Part shown: piece by piece, positions 31,965 to 45,736 of the stretch
Numbering within the stretch: position 1 is the stretch's first letter
How the letters are laid out: the number at the start of each line of letters is the position of its first letter
Assembly: GCA_963931925.1 (NCBI GenBank)
Contig: OZ007581.1
Coordinates: forward strand, 26,778,476 to 26,842,475
DNA: 64,000 nt
Direction of reading: 5' to 3'
From: Onchidella celtica
Lineage: Eukaryota > Mollusca > Gastropoda > Systellommatophora > Onchidiidae
The notes under the pieces: model-generated
Seen by the model: the letters and a program-made list of their open reading frames with translations, nothing else
Told to the model about the DNA's origin: nothing
Databases searched by the model: none
Made by a program: the position numbers and the translations under genes

Positions 31965-32066
31965 CTCTCCCTTAAACTTACAAGGAAAAGGCAAAATTCG
32001 TGCACATTCCATTGATGAACTGATCAGGACAGCCACACACACAAGTATTAATACGGCTTTCATCAT
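31965..32066 (-). CDS. Small secreted peptide gene, exon 1 (copy c)
   Basis: 34 codons: M-M-K-A-V-L-I-L-V-C-V, S-S-S-M-E-C-A-R-I-L-P-F-P-C, K-F-K-G-E, ending at GAG|GTAAGT. The intron would be about 510 bp to the acceptor near 31455. It is almost identical to copies d and f. The divergent TATA on the plus strand is at 32322. Confidence 0.4.
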
Positions 32067-32321
32067 GTCCTCACTGTGCTGCACACACAAGTCTTGCTGT
32101 TTAGTGTTTCTGGTCTACTAACTGTTAGAAACACCTAGGTCTACCATGTACTACCAATCTGTGTTACTTCATTTCATTAGGGACATAATGGTTCAACAGG
32201 TTGCATAACCACCGAGTCTTAACAGTTATATATCTAAATCTTCAGAAATAAAGTAGAAGAGTTTTTGCCAATATTGATTCTGTTCTTTCTTTTTTTTTTC
32301 AGTCCGTTTTTAACTGTTTTG

Positions 32322-32330
32322 TATATAAAA
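32322..32330 (+). promoter_or_regulatory. TATA box of the plus-strand transcript, unit B2
   Basis: TATATAAAAGCTGGTAGG, A-type version. Confidence 0.45.
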
Positions 32331-32920
32331 GCTGGTAGGAGTACAGAGTCAAGTCTGTTTTCTGTCTATTTTGACATAGTGCGCGAGATCAGTTTTCCGC
32401 CAGTTGTCTCAGTTTTGATGCAGGCGCTCGAAGTATTGACTGAGACTTGTTTCAGTTTCCCAATGCTCGGGGTCCCCTTTAACTTCATAGTTTAGATCTC
32501 ACACTAAAATCTAGATACTGTATAATCATTGAGCTTTTTTGATAGACAAGATTTCGAGAAAAAAAAAAGGTTGAAAAATGATGGGTATTTGTATTTTACT
32601 AATAGTGTGGGTTGTAATGAATAATGGCGTGCCCTCCTATCCTTTTGTCTGCAGTGGCACAGCACTAGGTGGGCACGCCAATTGCTGCCATCTTTTTTAG
32701 TGGATGGAAAAGAGATGGAGCAGGTGCCTTCACTTGTCGGTTGTATTGCTTTATGGATATAACAGTCGTGACGCGGCATTAGCCGTGTGTCCACTTTTAA
32801 CTTGATACTGTGTCTTGGGATAATCTTACTTATGTTAGCACAAAATGGAGAAACCTCATGCGTGGATATCTCAAGGCATTAGGAAAGAAACTGGTGATAA
32901 CAGGTTTATGGCCATGAGAA

Positions 32921-33186
32921 CACTTTGGTCTAGAAGTAACGTGTTCAACTCTCATGTCGATGGTACTGGGTTCTATTCCCAGTCGGTGGAAGCGTGTTGG
33001 AATTTAGGGATTTTTCTGATATTTTGCTGTCCCCGATTCGACAGTAGATAGGACCGAATACCTAGTCTTCTCGGATAAAGACGAAAAACATTGGAGGGCC
33101 CATGTGTACATTCCTCACTTACATACACCTTGGCAGTTGGAAATCGAGAAGAGCATGCCGAAGAGGCCGCTATCCGAGTAAAATAT
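32921..33186 (+). repeat. tRNA-derived SINE, unit B2
   Basis: Same insertion as at 27309-27565, in the orthologous position. Confidence 0.85.
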
Positions 33187-36100
33187 AAATTTTTAAAAAG
33201 CGAGAAACAATCCTTACCAATACAAAGTTAACGGACGCTCTTCGGAGAAGGAAAAAACGAAACATGTTAGTGCTGACAAAGTATGTGAAAAGCAGAATTT
33301 TACATGGATTAAATTATGCATTTTTACGAACGACCACATCATTTTATGCTATTCCCTATTTACATTTCCTATGGAGTGGTTTGCCTAATTAAATCTACAG
33401 ACAAACTTGCATTTTCGTTTCAACTCAAGGTCTATAGTCGGCCTGTCCTTTTGTTCATCTTTATTGTCCTTGAGACCACAATGCCTTGCAGCTTGCCAAT
33501 GCGCTGAAAAGGGCAAACAATGGCGAACTTGACAAAGCCAATATACAGAAAAAATACGGATTTTTTTCCACTGTTCAGCTATCATTGTTTAGTCCGCAGA
33601 TCTTTGCATTGTTTTTATTGATGATTGATTTAATGAAGATTGTCCGTTGAATTTTCAGAAACTTTTCTCCTTTGCTTTTCTTTTGTCATATTATACGTTA
33701 TAGTAAGTAAATTTATTTTTTTGGTCACTTAGAATGTTCATGAATAGATATATTTGTTTTACTTCAGCTTTGTTAATTGGAACAGTACAAGCCATGTTAG
33801 AGTTTATAGCACACAACTGTGGGATAAAATGAGTGTGAAAACCGTCCAAGGGTGTGTCTCTGTCCGAAAACTTACGGGGGCGTCACAGTAATGTTGAAAA
33901 TTAAATACTGCTCGATGCATCTCCCCTCTCCATACATTCCTTGGACACCCTTTGTTTTATGAGTTATGTACTATTAGTAATCATTTATCCATAATAGACA
34001 CAATATCGTATCCTTGGCGAGATTTTTATCGATTTTGTCTCTGTGCATTTTATTCTGGCTCCGACAAGGTGAACTTTCTCTCATAAAATGTTTCACCCAT
34101 TGGTTAATTTACTGACAGTGAATTATATTTTTCTGGTAGTTTTACAAAGCATTTGTATAGGTATGTCAATTATCACTGTTCTCCTTCACGTTAATCCCTG
34201 GCTTTCTTAAAGTTAGGAATTCTTGTTTTTGAAAGAAACCCTTGATGACAAGAAGCAAAGGATCTTTGTCAGTACTGTCCGGTTTCTTGCCTTTGGCTTT
34301 ACTAATGACAAGCTGAGCATTTTCACCATTTTTCTTTCAACTGCTGAAGGAAAATGTCCTTTTTTTTTTTTTTTATCCCAAGTGCATGCTGCCGGGGCAA
34401 AATTGAATAAAAACATGTCCCTAACCCCCCCCCCCCCACCCCTACCCAAAAAAAAAAATACGCCCACCAGCGCTGCACTGTGGGGACGACGTGTCTGCTC
34501 CGTGTAACCGAGCTGCAATGACACTCAGACACGTTCACGAAATGGAATTAAAGAGGTATACGAAATACACAAAATAAAAACAACACCACTTACTCGTTTT
34601 TCAGGACTTTTGATTCTATGATAGAAATAATCACTCCCGTCTCTCTTTGATAATAATTGTTTTTAAGTCCACAAATCTGCACTTAAGAGAAATTTCGACT
34701 TAATACTAGACGAGAAGTAAAAACAATTACTATTTTTTAAAATGATAACACAGAAGATATATTAATATTATACACTCCTGAAATAAGGCAAATCTACATG
34801 TATTCCATTCACTGACACACTCACACAATCGTAAAATGAACATACGAAATAGAATTGTGCACGTCTGTTTGTTTTATTCTCACCTACATTTCTTTCATCA
34901 TCACCGCAGTATTATCACCAGTAACGTTACTTAAAAGGCTTGCACTTAAGGCTCCCTTTCTTACACTTGCAGGAATACCTTCTAATTAAGTCCGTCAGCA
35001 CTGCGCCGTATTCATACCACTGAGAAAGTACCAAAAAGAAAAAATGGATTAAAGCTCATTTCCATGGTCCTGGCTCTTAAAGCGTATTACGCACCGAAAT
35101 TGTAAGTGCACACAATGTCCTTACGCGCCTTTTAACAGTTCATGTCCGTCCTAAGAAACATTTCTTGTCCCTTCCAATAAGCGCGAATACAGTGCATATC
35201 ATTAAACCATGCACGGCATCTGGATCCCAGTTTCGGTGCTTAAAACGCAACAAAAGCGTTTAAAGTAGGGACCATGAAGAGAGCCGTCATACACTTTGCC
35301 TTCAACTGAACCCCTTACAATCATGTTTGTACCTAATTGTCTAGTGAACCTGAACATGTTGTATTTTTTGACTGGCCTACTCACTCAAAAATGGTTCATC
35401 TACCAACTAAGGGAGAAAGACACACTAGATCGTTTTTGCCCACCGCAATTCGCCTCCACACGTCTGTTTACCTAGATGTGTGCCATATTTTACTTACGTC
35501 ATGTAATGAATCTTTTGATGAGTTATGATAGGTTTATGTAATAATCATGTGCTAGTTGTGTGAATTATGTATGACGTGCTCTGAAAGGCTTGGTGAACAT
35601 GAATTATAAAGGATTATAATCATATTGGTTCTTACCTTATCTTATACTAGATGACCTACCAGGCATTGCACGGAATAAACAATCATGTGATTCCCCCTTC
35701 CTCTCTCTCTCTCTCTCATATAATAAATGTAATAAACTACAGTCTTGCTTCAGAACTCATGCGCACCAGAACACTACGCACCAAACTGAACGCTTGATAC
35801 GGTTACTTTTTATGACATGGACGGTACTATACATTACGAAACAAACATGCAAAAATACAGATGTTACATAGCAATAAACATTGTTATTTCTTAAAAATAC
35901 ATGCTTGAAGTAAACAACTTTTAATTGTAACCATCATCTTCCTTATCTCAATTGCCACCTTCCTGCCAGATTTAAGGCCTGAATAGTGTATAGTTTGGTC
36001 AGTTAGTCATGCCATAGGTTGCAAGTTACTGAAATATATAATAGATAGATATATTATATCTATTTAATGTGTCAGTAAATTACTCTGTATAAGAACTTAA

Positions 36101-36656
36101 CAATTCGGACCACCAGTCTGTCAGTATCCCGAGCACCCAATCTGCCTGCTTTTTTTAGTGATATGTCTATATTAATATAACCATGTAACGAATCTATCTA
36201 ATCACCTGCCTGATTCAAAATTCACACATCCATTTCCCTAAATACCTAAATCACCTACTGCCTATCTACCTACGTAACTGCCTACCCACATACCTACCCA
36301 TATAATATACCCATGCAATAACATACCATTCCAACTACCTACTTACCTACAAACAAACCTGGTTATTTTACTGTTGTCCAGGCTACCACCGAATCGAAAT
36401 GTTTGCATCTAATCTCTATAACTAATTGAACTATTGGTCCATTACGGACATGTTAAAAAAAAACGATGTAACAGTCATAAAGGAGTGACATAAGTACAGT
36501 TTAAAGCAGTGACATATTCAAAAGTATACAGATGAGATCAATAGGGATATCGCCATGCGGATTGATAACTCTTTTGACATTGCCACTCTTCTGTACGATA
36601 ATATTTGTGCCACTCCTTTGAAAGCTATCTCTCGTGTGTCACTTCTTGATACTTAC

Positions 36657-36758
36657 CTCTCCCTTAAACTTACAAGGAAAAGGCAAAATTCGTGCACATT
36701 CCATTGATGAACTGATCAGGACAGCCACACACACAAGTATTAATACGGCTTTCATCAT
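36657..36758 (-). CDS. Small secreted peptide gene, exon 1 (copy d)
   Basis: 34 codons, closely matching copy c, ending at GAG|GTAAGT. The putative second exon is at about 36065-36145. Confidence 0.4.
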
Positions 36759-37012
36759 GTCCTCACTGTGCTGCACACACAAGTCTTGCTGTGTAGTGTT
36801 TCTGGTCTACTAACTGTTAGAAACACCGAGGTCTACCATGTACTACCAATCTGTGTTACTTCATTTCATTAGGGACATAATGGTTCAACAGGTTGCATAA
36901 CCACCGATTCTTAACAGTTATATATCTAAATCTTCAGAAATAAAGTAGAAGAGTTTTTGCCAATATTGATTCTGTTGTTTCTTTTTTTTTTAATCCGTTT
37001 TTAACTGTTTTG

Positions 37013-37020
37013 TATATAAA
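37013..37020 (+). promoter_or_regulatory. TATA box of the plus-strand transcript, unit A2
   Basis: TATATAAAAGCTGGTGGG, at the orthologous position. Confidence 0.45.
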
Positions 37021-37608
37021 AGCTGGTGGGAGTACAGAGTCAAGTCTGTTTTCTGTCTATTTTGACATAGTGCGCGAGATCAGTTTTCCGCCAGTTGTCT
37101 CAGTTTTGAGGCAGGCGCTCGAAGTATTGACTGAGACTTGTTTCAGTTTCCCAATGCTCGGGGTCCCCTTTAACTTCATAGTTTAGATCTCACACTAAAA
37201 TCTAGATACTGTATAATCATTTAGCTTTTTTGATAGACAAGATTTCGAGAAAAAAAAAAGGTTGAAAAATGATGGGTATTTGTATTTTACTAATAGTGTG
37301 GGTTGTAATGAATAATGGCGTGCCCTCCTATCCTTTTGTCTGCAGTACCACAGCACTAGATGGGCACGCCAATTGCTGCCATCTTTTTTAGTGGATGGAA
37401 AAGAGATGGAGCAAGTGCCTTCACTTGTCGGTTGTATTGCTTTATGGATATAACAGTCATGACGTGGCATTAGCCGTGTGTCTACTTTTAACTTGATACT
37501 GTGTCTTGGGATAATCTTACTGATGTTTGCACAAAACGGAGAAACCTCATGCGTGGATATCTCAAGGCATTAGGGAAAAAACTGATGATAACAGGTTTAT
37601 GGCCACGG

Positions 37609-37870
37609 GAACACCTTGGTCTACAGGTAAAGTGTTCACCTCTTATGTCGATGGTACTGGGTTCTATTCCCGGTCGATGGAAGCGTTTGGAATGTTGGGA
37701 CTTTTCTGATATTTTGCTGTCCCTGATTCGACTGTAGATAGGATCGAACACATAGCCTTCTTGGATAAAGACTAGAATCCATGTGCACGTTCCCAACTTA
37801 CATATATTTTTGCAGCTGGAAATCGAGAAGAGCGTCCATGCAGAAGACCTCCATGCCCCAACAAAAATTT
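37609..37870 (+). repeat. tRNA-derived SINE, unit A2
   Basis: CTTGGTCTACAGGTAAAGTG, GGGTTCTATTCCCGG and a shortened core. Confidence 0.8.
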
Positions 37871-40099
37871 AAAATAAAGAAACAATTCTTGCCAATACAA
37901 AAAGTACGGACATTCTTCGGAGAATGAAACATGTTAGTGCTGTACAGATTATGCACATTTACTAATACTAATGACGAGATCATCTTGTTAACATATCTAA
38001 ACCATATTTAGATTTCCCTATGGGGTGGGTAGTAAAATAAATCTACAGACAAACTAGCATTTTCGTTTAAAGGTCTATAGTCGGCTGTGCTATTGTTTAT
38101 CTTTGTTGTCCAGTAACAATTGCAAATTTTACAAAGACAGTAAACAGAAAAAATATGTTGTTGTTGTTGTTGTTTTTTTTGAGTGTTCAGATTTTAATTC
38201 TTTAGTCCGCAAATCTTGCATCGTTTTTATTCATGCTCGATTTTAAAGAAGATTGTCGCTTTTAATAAACTTTTCCATGTGCTTTTCTTTCATCATTTAC
38301 GTTGTGGATATTTTGTGTGTGTTTGTGTGTGTGTGCAATTAGAACGTTCATGAATAAATAATTATATTTCTCTTACTTAACCTATGTTCATTATCAAATT
38401 ATGAAGCCATGGAAGCCATGTTAGAGTTTACAGGACTCAAATGTGGGACAAATGAGTATGAAAATAGTCGAAGGCCGTGTCTCTTTCTTAAAACTTACGG
38501 GGACGCGACAGTAGTTTTGAAAACTAAATATTACCCGATACATCTCCCTTCCACATACATTCCATGGACACCCATTGTTTTTTGTCAAGTATACGGTAAG
38601 CATTTATCCAAGATGTGTGATACACACAATATCATATCCTTGCCGAAGTTCTCGGCGATTTTGTCTCTATGCATTTGACTCTTTCTCAGACAAAGTGAAC
38701 TTTCTCTCATAAAATGTTTCACCCGTTGGTTAATTTACTGACAGTGAATTATATTTCTCTGGTAGTTTTCCAAAGCATTTGTGTAGGTATGTCAATTATC
38801 ACTGTTCTCCCTCACGTTGGTCCTTGGCTTTCTTAAACATAGGGATTCTGGCTTTTGAAACAAACCATGGGTGAGAAAAAGCCATTGGCTTTCCTACTGA
38901 TGAGCTGTTCATTTTCACAATTTTTCTTTCAACTGCTGAAGGAATACGTCTTTTGTTATCCCAAATGCATGCTGAACTCGCTGATCAGAACTTTTGATTC
39001 TGCGGTACAAATAATCACACCTGGTCTCTTTATGGGAAAAAAATAATGTAGATACGCAATGTCACTGTTTTCAGGGCCACATCTCAACTTAGATGAAAGG
39101 TAAAAACAATTACTACGGTATTCTTTAAAATGAGAAGACAGAAGATGTACTTTCATTCCCTTACACAAATATAAAATGAACACATGAATTAGAATTTTGC
39201 ACATGTATTTGTTTTATTCTCTACTGAATGTGTTCCAGCACCATGGCTGTGTTATCACCTGTATTTTACTTGAAAGGCTTACACGTAATTGACCCATATG
39301 AGCACCTGCAAGTGTACTTGTAAATAAAATCCGGTACCACAACACCATCGTCATACGTCTGAGAAGATGCAGAAGATTAAGACATGAATAATTATGGATT
39401 AAATCTCCCTTCCATGGTCATGGCTCTTTGTGCGTTATGCGTGCGTATTACGGACCGAAACTGTAGGGGCAGACGATGCCTTCACCTAAATCGACAATGG
39501 CGTCATCGAGAACATTTTAATATTTTACTTCCGTCCTAAGGGAGCAAGTATTATGCCTTGGAAGAACCTGGAATGCAATGCATATTTTATTTTCAAACTA
39601 TGCACGGCGTCTGGACCCCAGTTTCGGCGCATAAAGCGCATCAAAAGCTTTTGAGATATATAACATGGAAAAGAGCCTTTAGACATGGATCAAATGATGT
39701 TCAAATGATTAATCATAGCAATTAAAGTGATTTGTGGTTAAGTCCTTGTATCAGTGTTCCTCATACACTTTGGCTTCAACTAAAACCCGTATACTTTTGT
39801 ACCTAATTTCCTTGTGGACCTGAACATTTTGTATTTTTTAACTCGCCTACTCACTCAGTAAACAGTACATCTACCAACTAAGAGAGAAGGACACACTAGA
39901 TCGTTTATGCCCTCCACAATTTGCTTCCACAAGTCTATATACCTAGATGTGTGTCATATTTTACTAAGGTTGCATGCCATGTTACGTCATCAATGTATTG
40001 AATCGCTACATGAGTTATGATGCGTTTATGTAATGATGCGTTTGATGTGTGGACTATGTATGACTTGCTCTGAACGTTCTGTGAAAGTGAATTATAAAA

Positions 40100-40835
40100 G
40101 ATCAGTTGAGTTCCCGGCCTTGCCCGGGATAAATGGATTTATTAGTTTCAGTTCTGGATGATTATTATGGACCTGCTTCATTTTGCCTGTTCCTTTAGCT
40201 TTATTTTTGTTTGTTTGTTTGTTTTTAGATAAGATTTACTGCTCCCGCTTTGCGCGTTGACATTCTGCGCGTCCCGCCAGCATCCGTCAAATGGCTACGA
40301 TTTGCGCGTGGGTTAGTTTGTTTGCACATCACAGGAAGTGATAATGTCGTGTGCTAATGGAAAAGAAATATTATAATATTTTCCTAGGCATATTGAAAAC
40401 ACAAACCTTTACTTTTGGCCCTGCAGCGTCAATCTCCCAATTCGAGACCCTTTCTTTTTCCTGGTCTAGGCACATTGAGAACACACATACAAAGTTTCAT
40501 ACTTGATAGTCTTAGAACTCAATCTCATCATTCAAACCAATCGTAACCGGAAGTTGTTTTGTGAGTGTGATGATCCCGACACCGGAACCAACCTCAATTA
40601 CGTACATTTGCCGAAAAAATAGACCGAATGCCAATGTGTCGCAACCTAGAAACTAATACAAACGTTCTGCGAGTTGTTAATTATTTTTTTTATTTTCAGT
40701 GCCGGGGACACGACCACGGTCTATACTAAGCGTTGTATAAAATCTGAGGGCCACCAAATCAGCACTAACGGAGGAGTAGCCAAAGGCGCGCTGTAATTGT
40801 CGTAAGGTTTCACTTTTATTAGTATAGATTATACT
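40100..40835 (+). repeat. CCCGG-type dispersed element, unit A2
   Basis: Copy of 25449-26152, with a short extra CATATTGAAAACACAAACCT segment near 40390. Confidence 0.6.
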
Positions 40836-40903
40836 AAGACAGAGGTTCTTATCTTATCTTATCTTATCTTATCTTATATCTATCTGTTTAATGTGTCAGT
40901 AAA

Positions 40904-41140
40904 TTACCTTTGCCTTTCATTTCTGTGTAAATCCTTAACAAATCGGACTATCACTCTGTCACAGTATCCCGAGTAAACCAATCGATTAATGTTTCTGGCA
41001 TTCCTTTGGAACCTGCCTCCCGTTTCCCAGTTCTTGATACTAACCTGTCCCCGAAACGTGCAACCTTGATGTGGACATTCCAGTGTTGAAGTGATCAGGA
41101 TAGCCACACACACAAGAAATATTAATACGACTTTCATCAT
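40904..41140 (-). CDS. Small secreted peptide gene, single-exon copy e
   Basis: A 78-codon frame colinear with copy b. The signal peptide starts M-M-K-V-V-L-I-F-L-V-C-V. The mature start is E-C-P-H-Q-G-C-T-F-R-G-Q, and the end is G-Y-C-D-R-V-I-V-R-F-V-K. The nine base differences from copy b comprise eight replacements and one silent change. No internal stop. Unknown family. Confidence 0.5.
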   Translation of the reverse strand: MMKVVLIFLVCVAILITSTLECPHQGCTFRGQVSIKNWETGGRFQRNARNINRLVYSGYCDRVIVRFVKDLHRNERQR

Positions 41141-41382
41141 TTCCTCACCGCGCTGCAAACACAAGTCTTGCTGTTTAGTGTTTCTGGTCTGCTATCAGGA
41201 ACACCAAGATCTACAATGTACTACCAATATAAATGTTCCTGGATTTCATTAGGGACATAATGGTTCAACAGGTTGCATAATCACCGAGTCCTAACTATTA
41301 TGTCTAAATCGTCAGAAATAAACTATACGAGTTTTGCCGATATTGATTCTGGTGTTTTTTCAATCTGTTTTTTACTGTTTTG

Positions 41383-41390
41383 TGTATAAA
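41383..41390 (+). promoter_or_regulatory. TATA box of the plus-strand transcript, unit B3
   Basis: TGTATAAAGGCTGATGGG, B-type version. Confidence 0.45.
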
Positions 41391-41998
41391 GGCTGATGGG
41401 GGTACAGAGTCAAGTCTGTTTTCTGTCTATTTTGACATAGTGCGCGAGATCAGTTTTCCCCCAGCTGTCTCAGTTTTGATGTGGCCGCTCGAAGTATTGA
41501 CAGCGACTTTCCCAATGCTCGGGGTCCCGTTTAAGTTCATATATCTCACACTAAAATCCAGATGCTGTATAATCATAGAACTGTTTTTGATACACTGGTG
41601 TGGGAAGTAGGTCAAGTCACTCTGCAACCTATGGTGCATCGAGGCGAGACAAAAGGGTGGAAATGGTGCTTGCTTGTTTGTACTGCTAGTGCGGATTGTA
41701 ATGAAAAGTGGTATTGCTCTTTTTGCGTCTGCAGTGGCGCAGCAATAGGTGGGCACGCCAATTGCTGCCATCTTTTTTAGTGGATGGAAAAGAGATGGAG
41801 CAGGTGCCTTCACTTGTCGGTTGTATTGCTTTATGGATATAACAGTCGTGACGCGGCATTAGCCGTGTGTCCACTTTTAACTTGATACTGTGTCTTGGGA
41901 TAATCTTACTTATGTTAGCACAAAATGGAGAAACCTCATGCGTGGATATCTCAAGGCATTAGGAAAGAAACTGATGATAACAGGTTTATGGCCATGAG

Positions 41999-42266
41999 AA
42001 CACTTTGGTCTAGAGGTAACGTGTCCACCTCTCATGTCGATGGTACTGGGTTCTATTCCCAGTCGGTGGAAGCGTGTTGGAATTTAGGGATTTTTCTGAT
42101 ATTTTGCTGTCCCCGATTCGACAGTAGATAGGACCGAATACCTAGTCTTCTCGGATAAAGACGAAAAACATTGGAGGGCCCATGTGTACATTCCTCACTT
42201 ACATACAACTTGGCAGTTGGAAATCGAGAAGAGCATGCCGAAGAGGCCGCTATCCGAGTAAAATAT
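41999..42266 (+). repeat. tRNA-derived SINE, unit B3
   Basis: Orthologous to the B1 and B2 copies. Confidence 0.85.
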
Positions 42267-45200
42267 AAATTTTTAAAAAGCGAGAAACAATCCTTACCAA
42301 TACAAAGTTAACGGACGCTCTTCGGAGAAGGAAAAAACGAAACATGTTAGTGCTGACAAAGTATGTGAAAAGCAGAATTTTACATGGATTAAATTATGCA
42401 TTTTTACGAACGACCACATCATTTTATGCTATTCCCTATTTACATTTCCTATGGAGTGGTTTGCCTAATTAAATCTACAGACAAACTTGCATTTTCGTTT
42501 CAACTCAAGGTCTATAGTCGGCCTGTCCTTTTGTTCATCTTTATTGTCCTTGAGACCACAATGCCTTGCAGCTTGCCAATGCGCTGAAAGGGCAAACAAT
42601 GGCGAACTTGACAAAGCCAATATACAGAAAAAATACGGATTTTTTTCCACTGTTCAGCTATCATTGTTTAGTCCGCAGATCTTTGCATTGTTTTTATTGA
42701 TGATTGATTTAATGAAGATTGTCCGTTGAATTTTCAGAAACTTTTCTCCTTTGCTTTTCTTTTGTCATATTATACGTTATAGTAAGTAAATTTATTTTTT
42801 TGGTCACTTAGAATGTTCATGAATAGATATATTTGTTTTACTTCAGCTTTGTTAATTGGAGCAGTACAAGCCATGTTAGAGTTTATAGCACACAACTGTG
42901 GGATAAAATGAGTGTGAAAACCGTCCAAAGGCGTGTCTCTGTCCGAAAACTTACGGGGGCGTCACAGTAATGTTGAAAATTAAATACTGCTCGATGCATC
43001 TCCCCTCTCCATACATTCCTTGGACACCCTTTGTTTTATGAGTTATGTACTATTAGTAATCATTTATCCATAATAGACACAATATCGTATCCTTGGCGAG
43101 ATTTTTATCGATTTTGTCTCTGTGCATTTTACTCTGGCTCCGACAAGGTGAACTTTCTCTCATAAAATGTTTCACCCATTGGTTAATTTACTGACAGTGA
43201 ATTATATTTTTCTGGTAGTTTTACAAAGCATTTGTATAGGTATGTCAATTATCACTGTTCTCCTTCACGTTAATCCCTGGCTTTCTTAAAGTTAGGAATT
43301 CTTGTTTTTGAAAGAAACCCTTGATGACAAGAAGCAAAGGATCTTTGTTAGTACTGTCCAGTTTCTTGCCTTTGGCTTTACTAATGACAAGGTGAGCATT
43401 TTCACCATTTTTCTTTCAACTGCTGAAGGAAAATGTCCTTTTTTTTCTTTTTTATCCCAAGTGCATGCTGCCGGGGCAAAATTGAATAAAAACATGTCCC
43501 TAACCCCCCCCCCCCCCACCCCTACCCAAAAAAAAAAATACGCCCACCAGCGCTGCACTGTGGGGACGACGTGTCTGCTCCGTGTAACCGAGCTGCAATG
43601 ACACTCAGACACGTTCACGAAATGGAATTAAAGAGGTATACGAAATACACAAAATAAAAACAACACCACTTACTCGTTTTTCAGGACTTTTGATTCTATG
43701 ATAGAAATAATCACTCCCGTCTCTCTTTGATAATAATTGTTTTTAAGTCCACAAATCTGCATTTAAGAGAAATTTCGACTTAATACTAGACGAGAAGTAA
43801 AAACCATTACTATTTTTTAAAATGATAACACAGAAGATATATTAATATTATACACTCCTGAAATAAGGCAAATCTACATGTATTCCATTCACTGACACAC
43901 TCACACAATCGTAAAATCAACATACGAAATAGAATTGTGCACGTCTGTTTGTTTTATTCTCTCCTACATTTCTTTCATCATCACCGCAGTGTTATCACCA
44001 GTAACGTTACTTAAAAGGCTTGCACTTAAGGCTCCCTTTCTTACACTTGCAGGAATACCTTCTAATTAAGTCCGTCAGAACTGCGCCGTATTCATACCAC
44101 TGAGAAAGTACCAAAAAGAAAAAATGGATTAAAGCTCATTTCCATGGTCCTGGCTCTTTAAGCGTATTACGCACCGAAATTGTAAGTGCAAACGATGTCC
44201 TTACGCGCCTTTTAACAGTTCATGTCCGTCCTAAGAAACATTTCTTGTCCCTTCCAATAAGGGCGAATACAGTGCATATCATTAAACCATGCACGGCATC
44301 TGGATCCCAGTTTCGGTGCTTAAAACGCATCAAAAGCGTTTAAAGTAGGGACCATGAAGAGAGCCGTCATACACTTTGCCTTCAACTGAACCCCTTACAA
44401 TCATGTTTGTACCTAATTGTCTAGTGAACCTGAACATGTTGTATTTTTTGACTGGCCTACTCACTCAAAAATGGTTCATATACCAACTAAGGGAGAAAGA
44501 TACACTAGATCGTTTTTGCCCACCGCAATTCGCCCCCACACGTCTGTTTACCTAGATGTGTGCCATATTTTACTTACGTCATGTAATGAATCTTTTGATG
44601 AGTTATGATAGGTTTATGTAATAATCATGTGCTAGTTGTGTGAATTATGTATGACGTGCTCTGAAAGGCTTGGTGAACATGAATTATAAAGGATTATAAT
44701 CATATTGGTTCTTACCTTATTATATACTAGATGACCTACCAGGCATTGCCCGGAATAAACAATCATGTGATTCCCCCTTCCTCTCTCTCTCTCTCTCATA
44801 TAATAAATGTAATAAACTACAGTCTTGCTTCAGAACTCATGCGCACCAGAACACTACGCACCAAACTGAACGCTTGATACGGTTACTTTTTATGACATGG
44901 ACGGTACTATATATTACGAAAGAAACATGCAAAAATACAGATGTTACATAGCAATAAACATTGTTATTTCTTAAAAATACATGCTTGAAGTAAACAACTT
45001 TTAATTGTAACCATCATCTTCCTTATCTCAATTGCCACCTTCCTGCCAGATTTAAGGCCTGAATAGTGTATAGTTTGGTCAGTTAGTCATGCCATAGGTT
45101 GCAAGTTACTGAAATATATAATAGATAGATATATTATATCTATTTAATGTGTCAGTAAATTACTCTGTATAAGAACTTAACAATTCAGACCACCAGTCTT

Positions 45201-45736
45201 TCAGTATCCCGAGCACCCAATCTGCCTGCTCTTTTTAGTGATATGTCTATATTAATATAACCATGTAAGGAATCTATCTAATCACCTGCCTGATTCAAAA
45301 TTCACACATCCATTTCTCTAAATACCTAAATCACCTACTGCCTATCTACCTACGTAACTGCCTACCCACATACCTACCCATATAATATACCCATGCAATA
45401 ACATACCATTCCAACTACCTACTTACCTACAAACAAACCTGGTTATTTTACTGTTGTCCAGGCTACCACCGAATCGAAATGTTTGCATCTAATCTCTATA
45501 ACTAATTGAACTATTGGTCCATTACGGACATGTTAAAAACAAACGATGTAACAGTCATAAAGGAGTGACATAAGTACAGTTTAAAGCAGTGACATATTCA
45601 AAAGTATAAACATGAGATCAATAGGGATATCGCCATGCGGATTGATAACTCTTTTGACATTGCCACTCTTCTGTACGATAATATTTGTGCCACTCCTTTG
45701 AAAGCTATCTCCCGTGTGTCACTTCTTGATACTTAC

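Larger units (their letters stand above)
26451..32066. repeat. Array unit B1, with LINE insertion
   Basis: 5616 bp including about 930 bp of LINE at 28072-28999; without it about 4690 bp, matching B2 and B3. It carries a SINE, the common body, a SINE 3' segment, a (CT)n tract at 31006-31024, a variant CCCGG element and a two-exon peptide gene. Confidence 0.85.
32067..36758. repeat. Array unit B2 (A/B chimera)
   Basis: 4692 bp. The first 600-700 bp (to about 32.7 kb) follow the A units (TATATAAAAGCTGG; AAAAGGTTGAAAAATGATGG). From about 32.7 kb onward it is nearly identical to B3. This is a switch between unit types inside one repeat. Confidence 0.85.
36759..41140. repeat. Array unit A2
   Basis: 4382 bp, the most complete A unit. 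It has the SINE head that A1 lost. It differs from A1 and A3 by a deletion near 38110 and a TTG expansion at 38158-38175. Confidence 0.85.
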
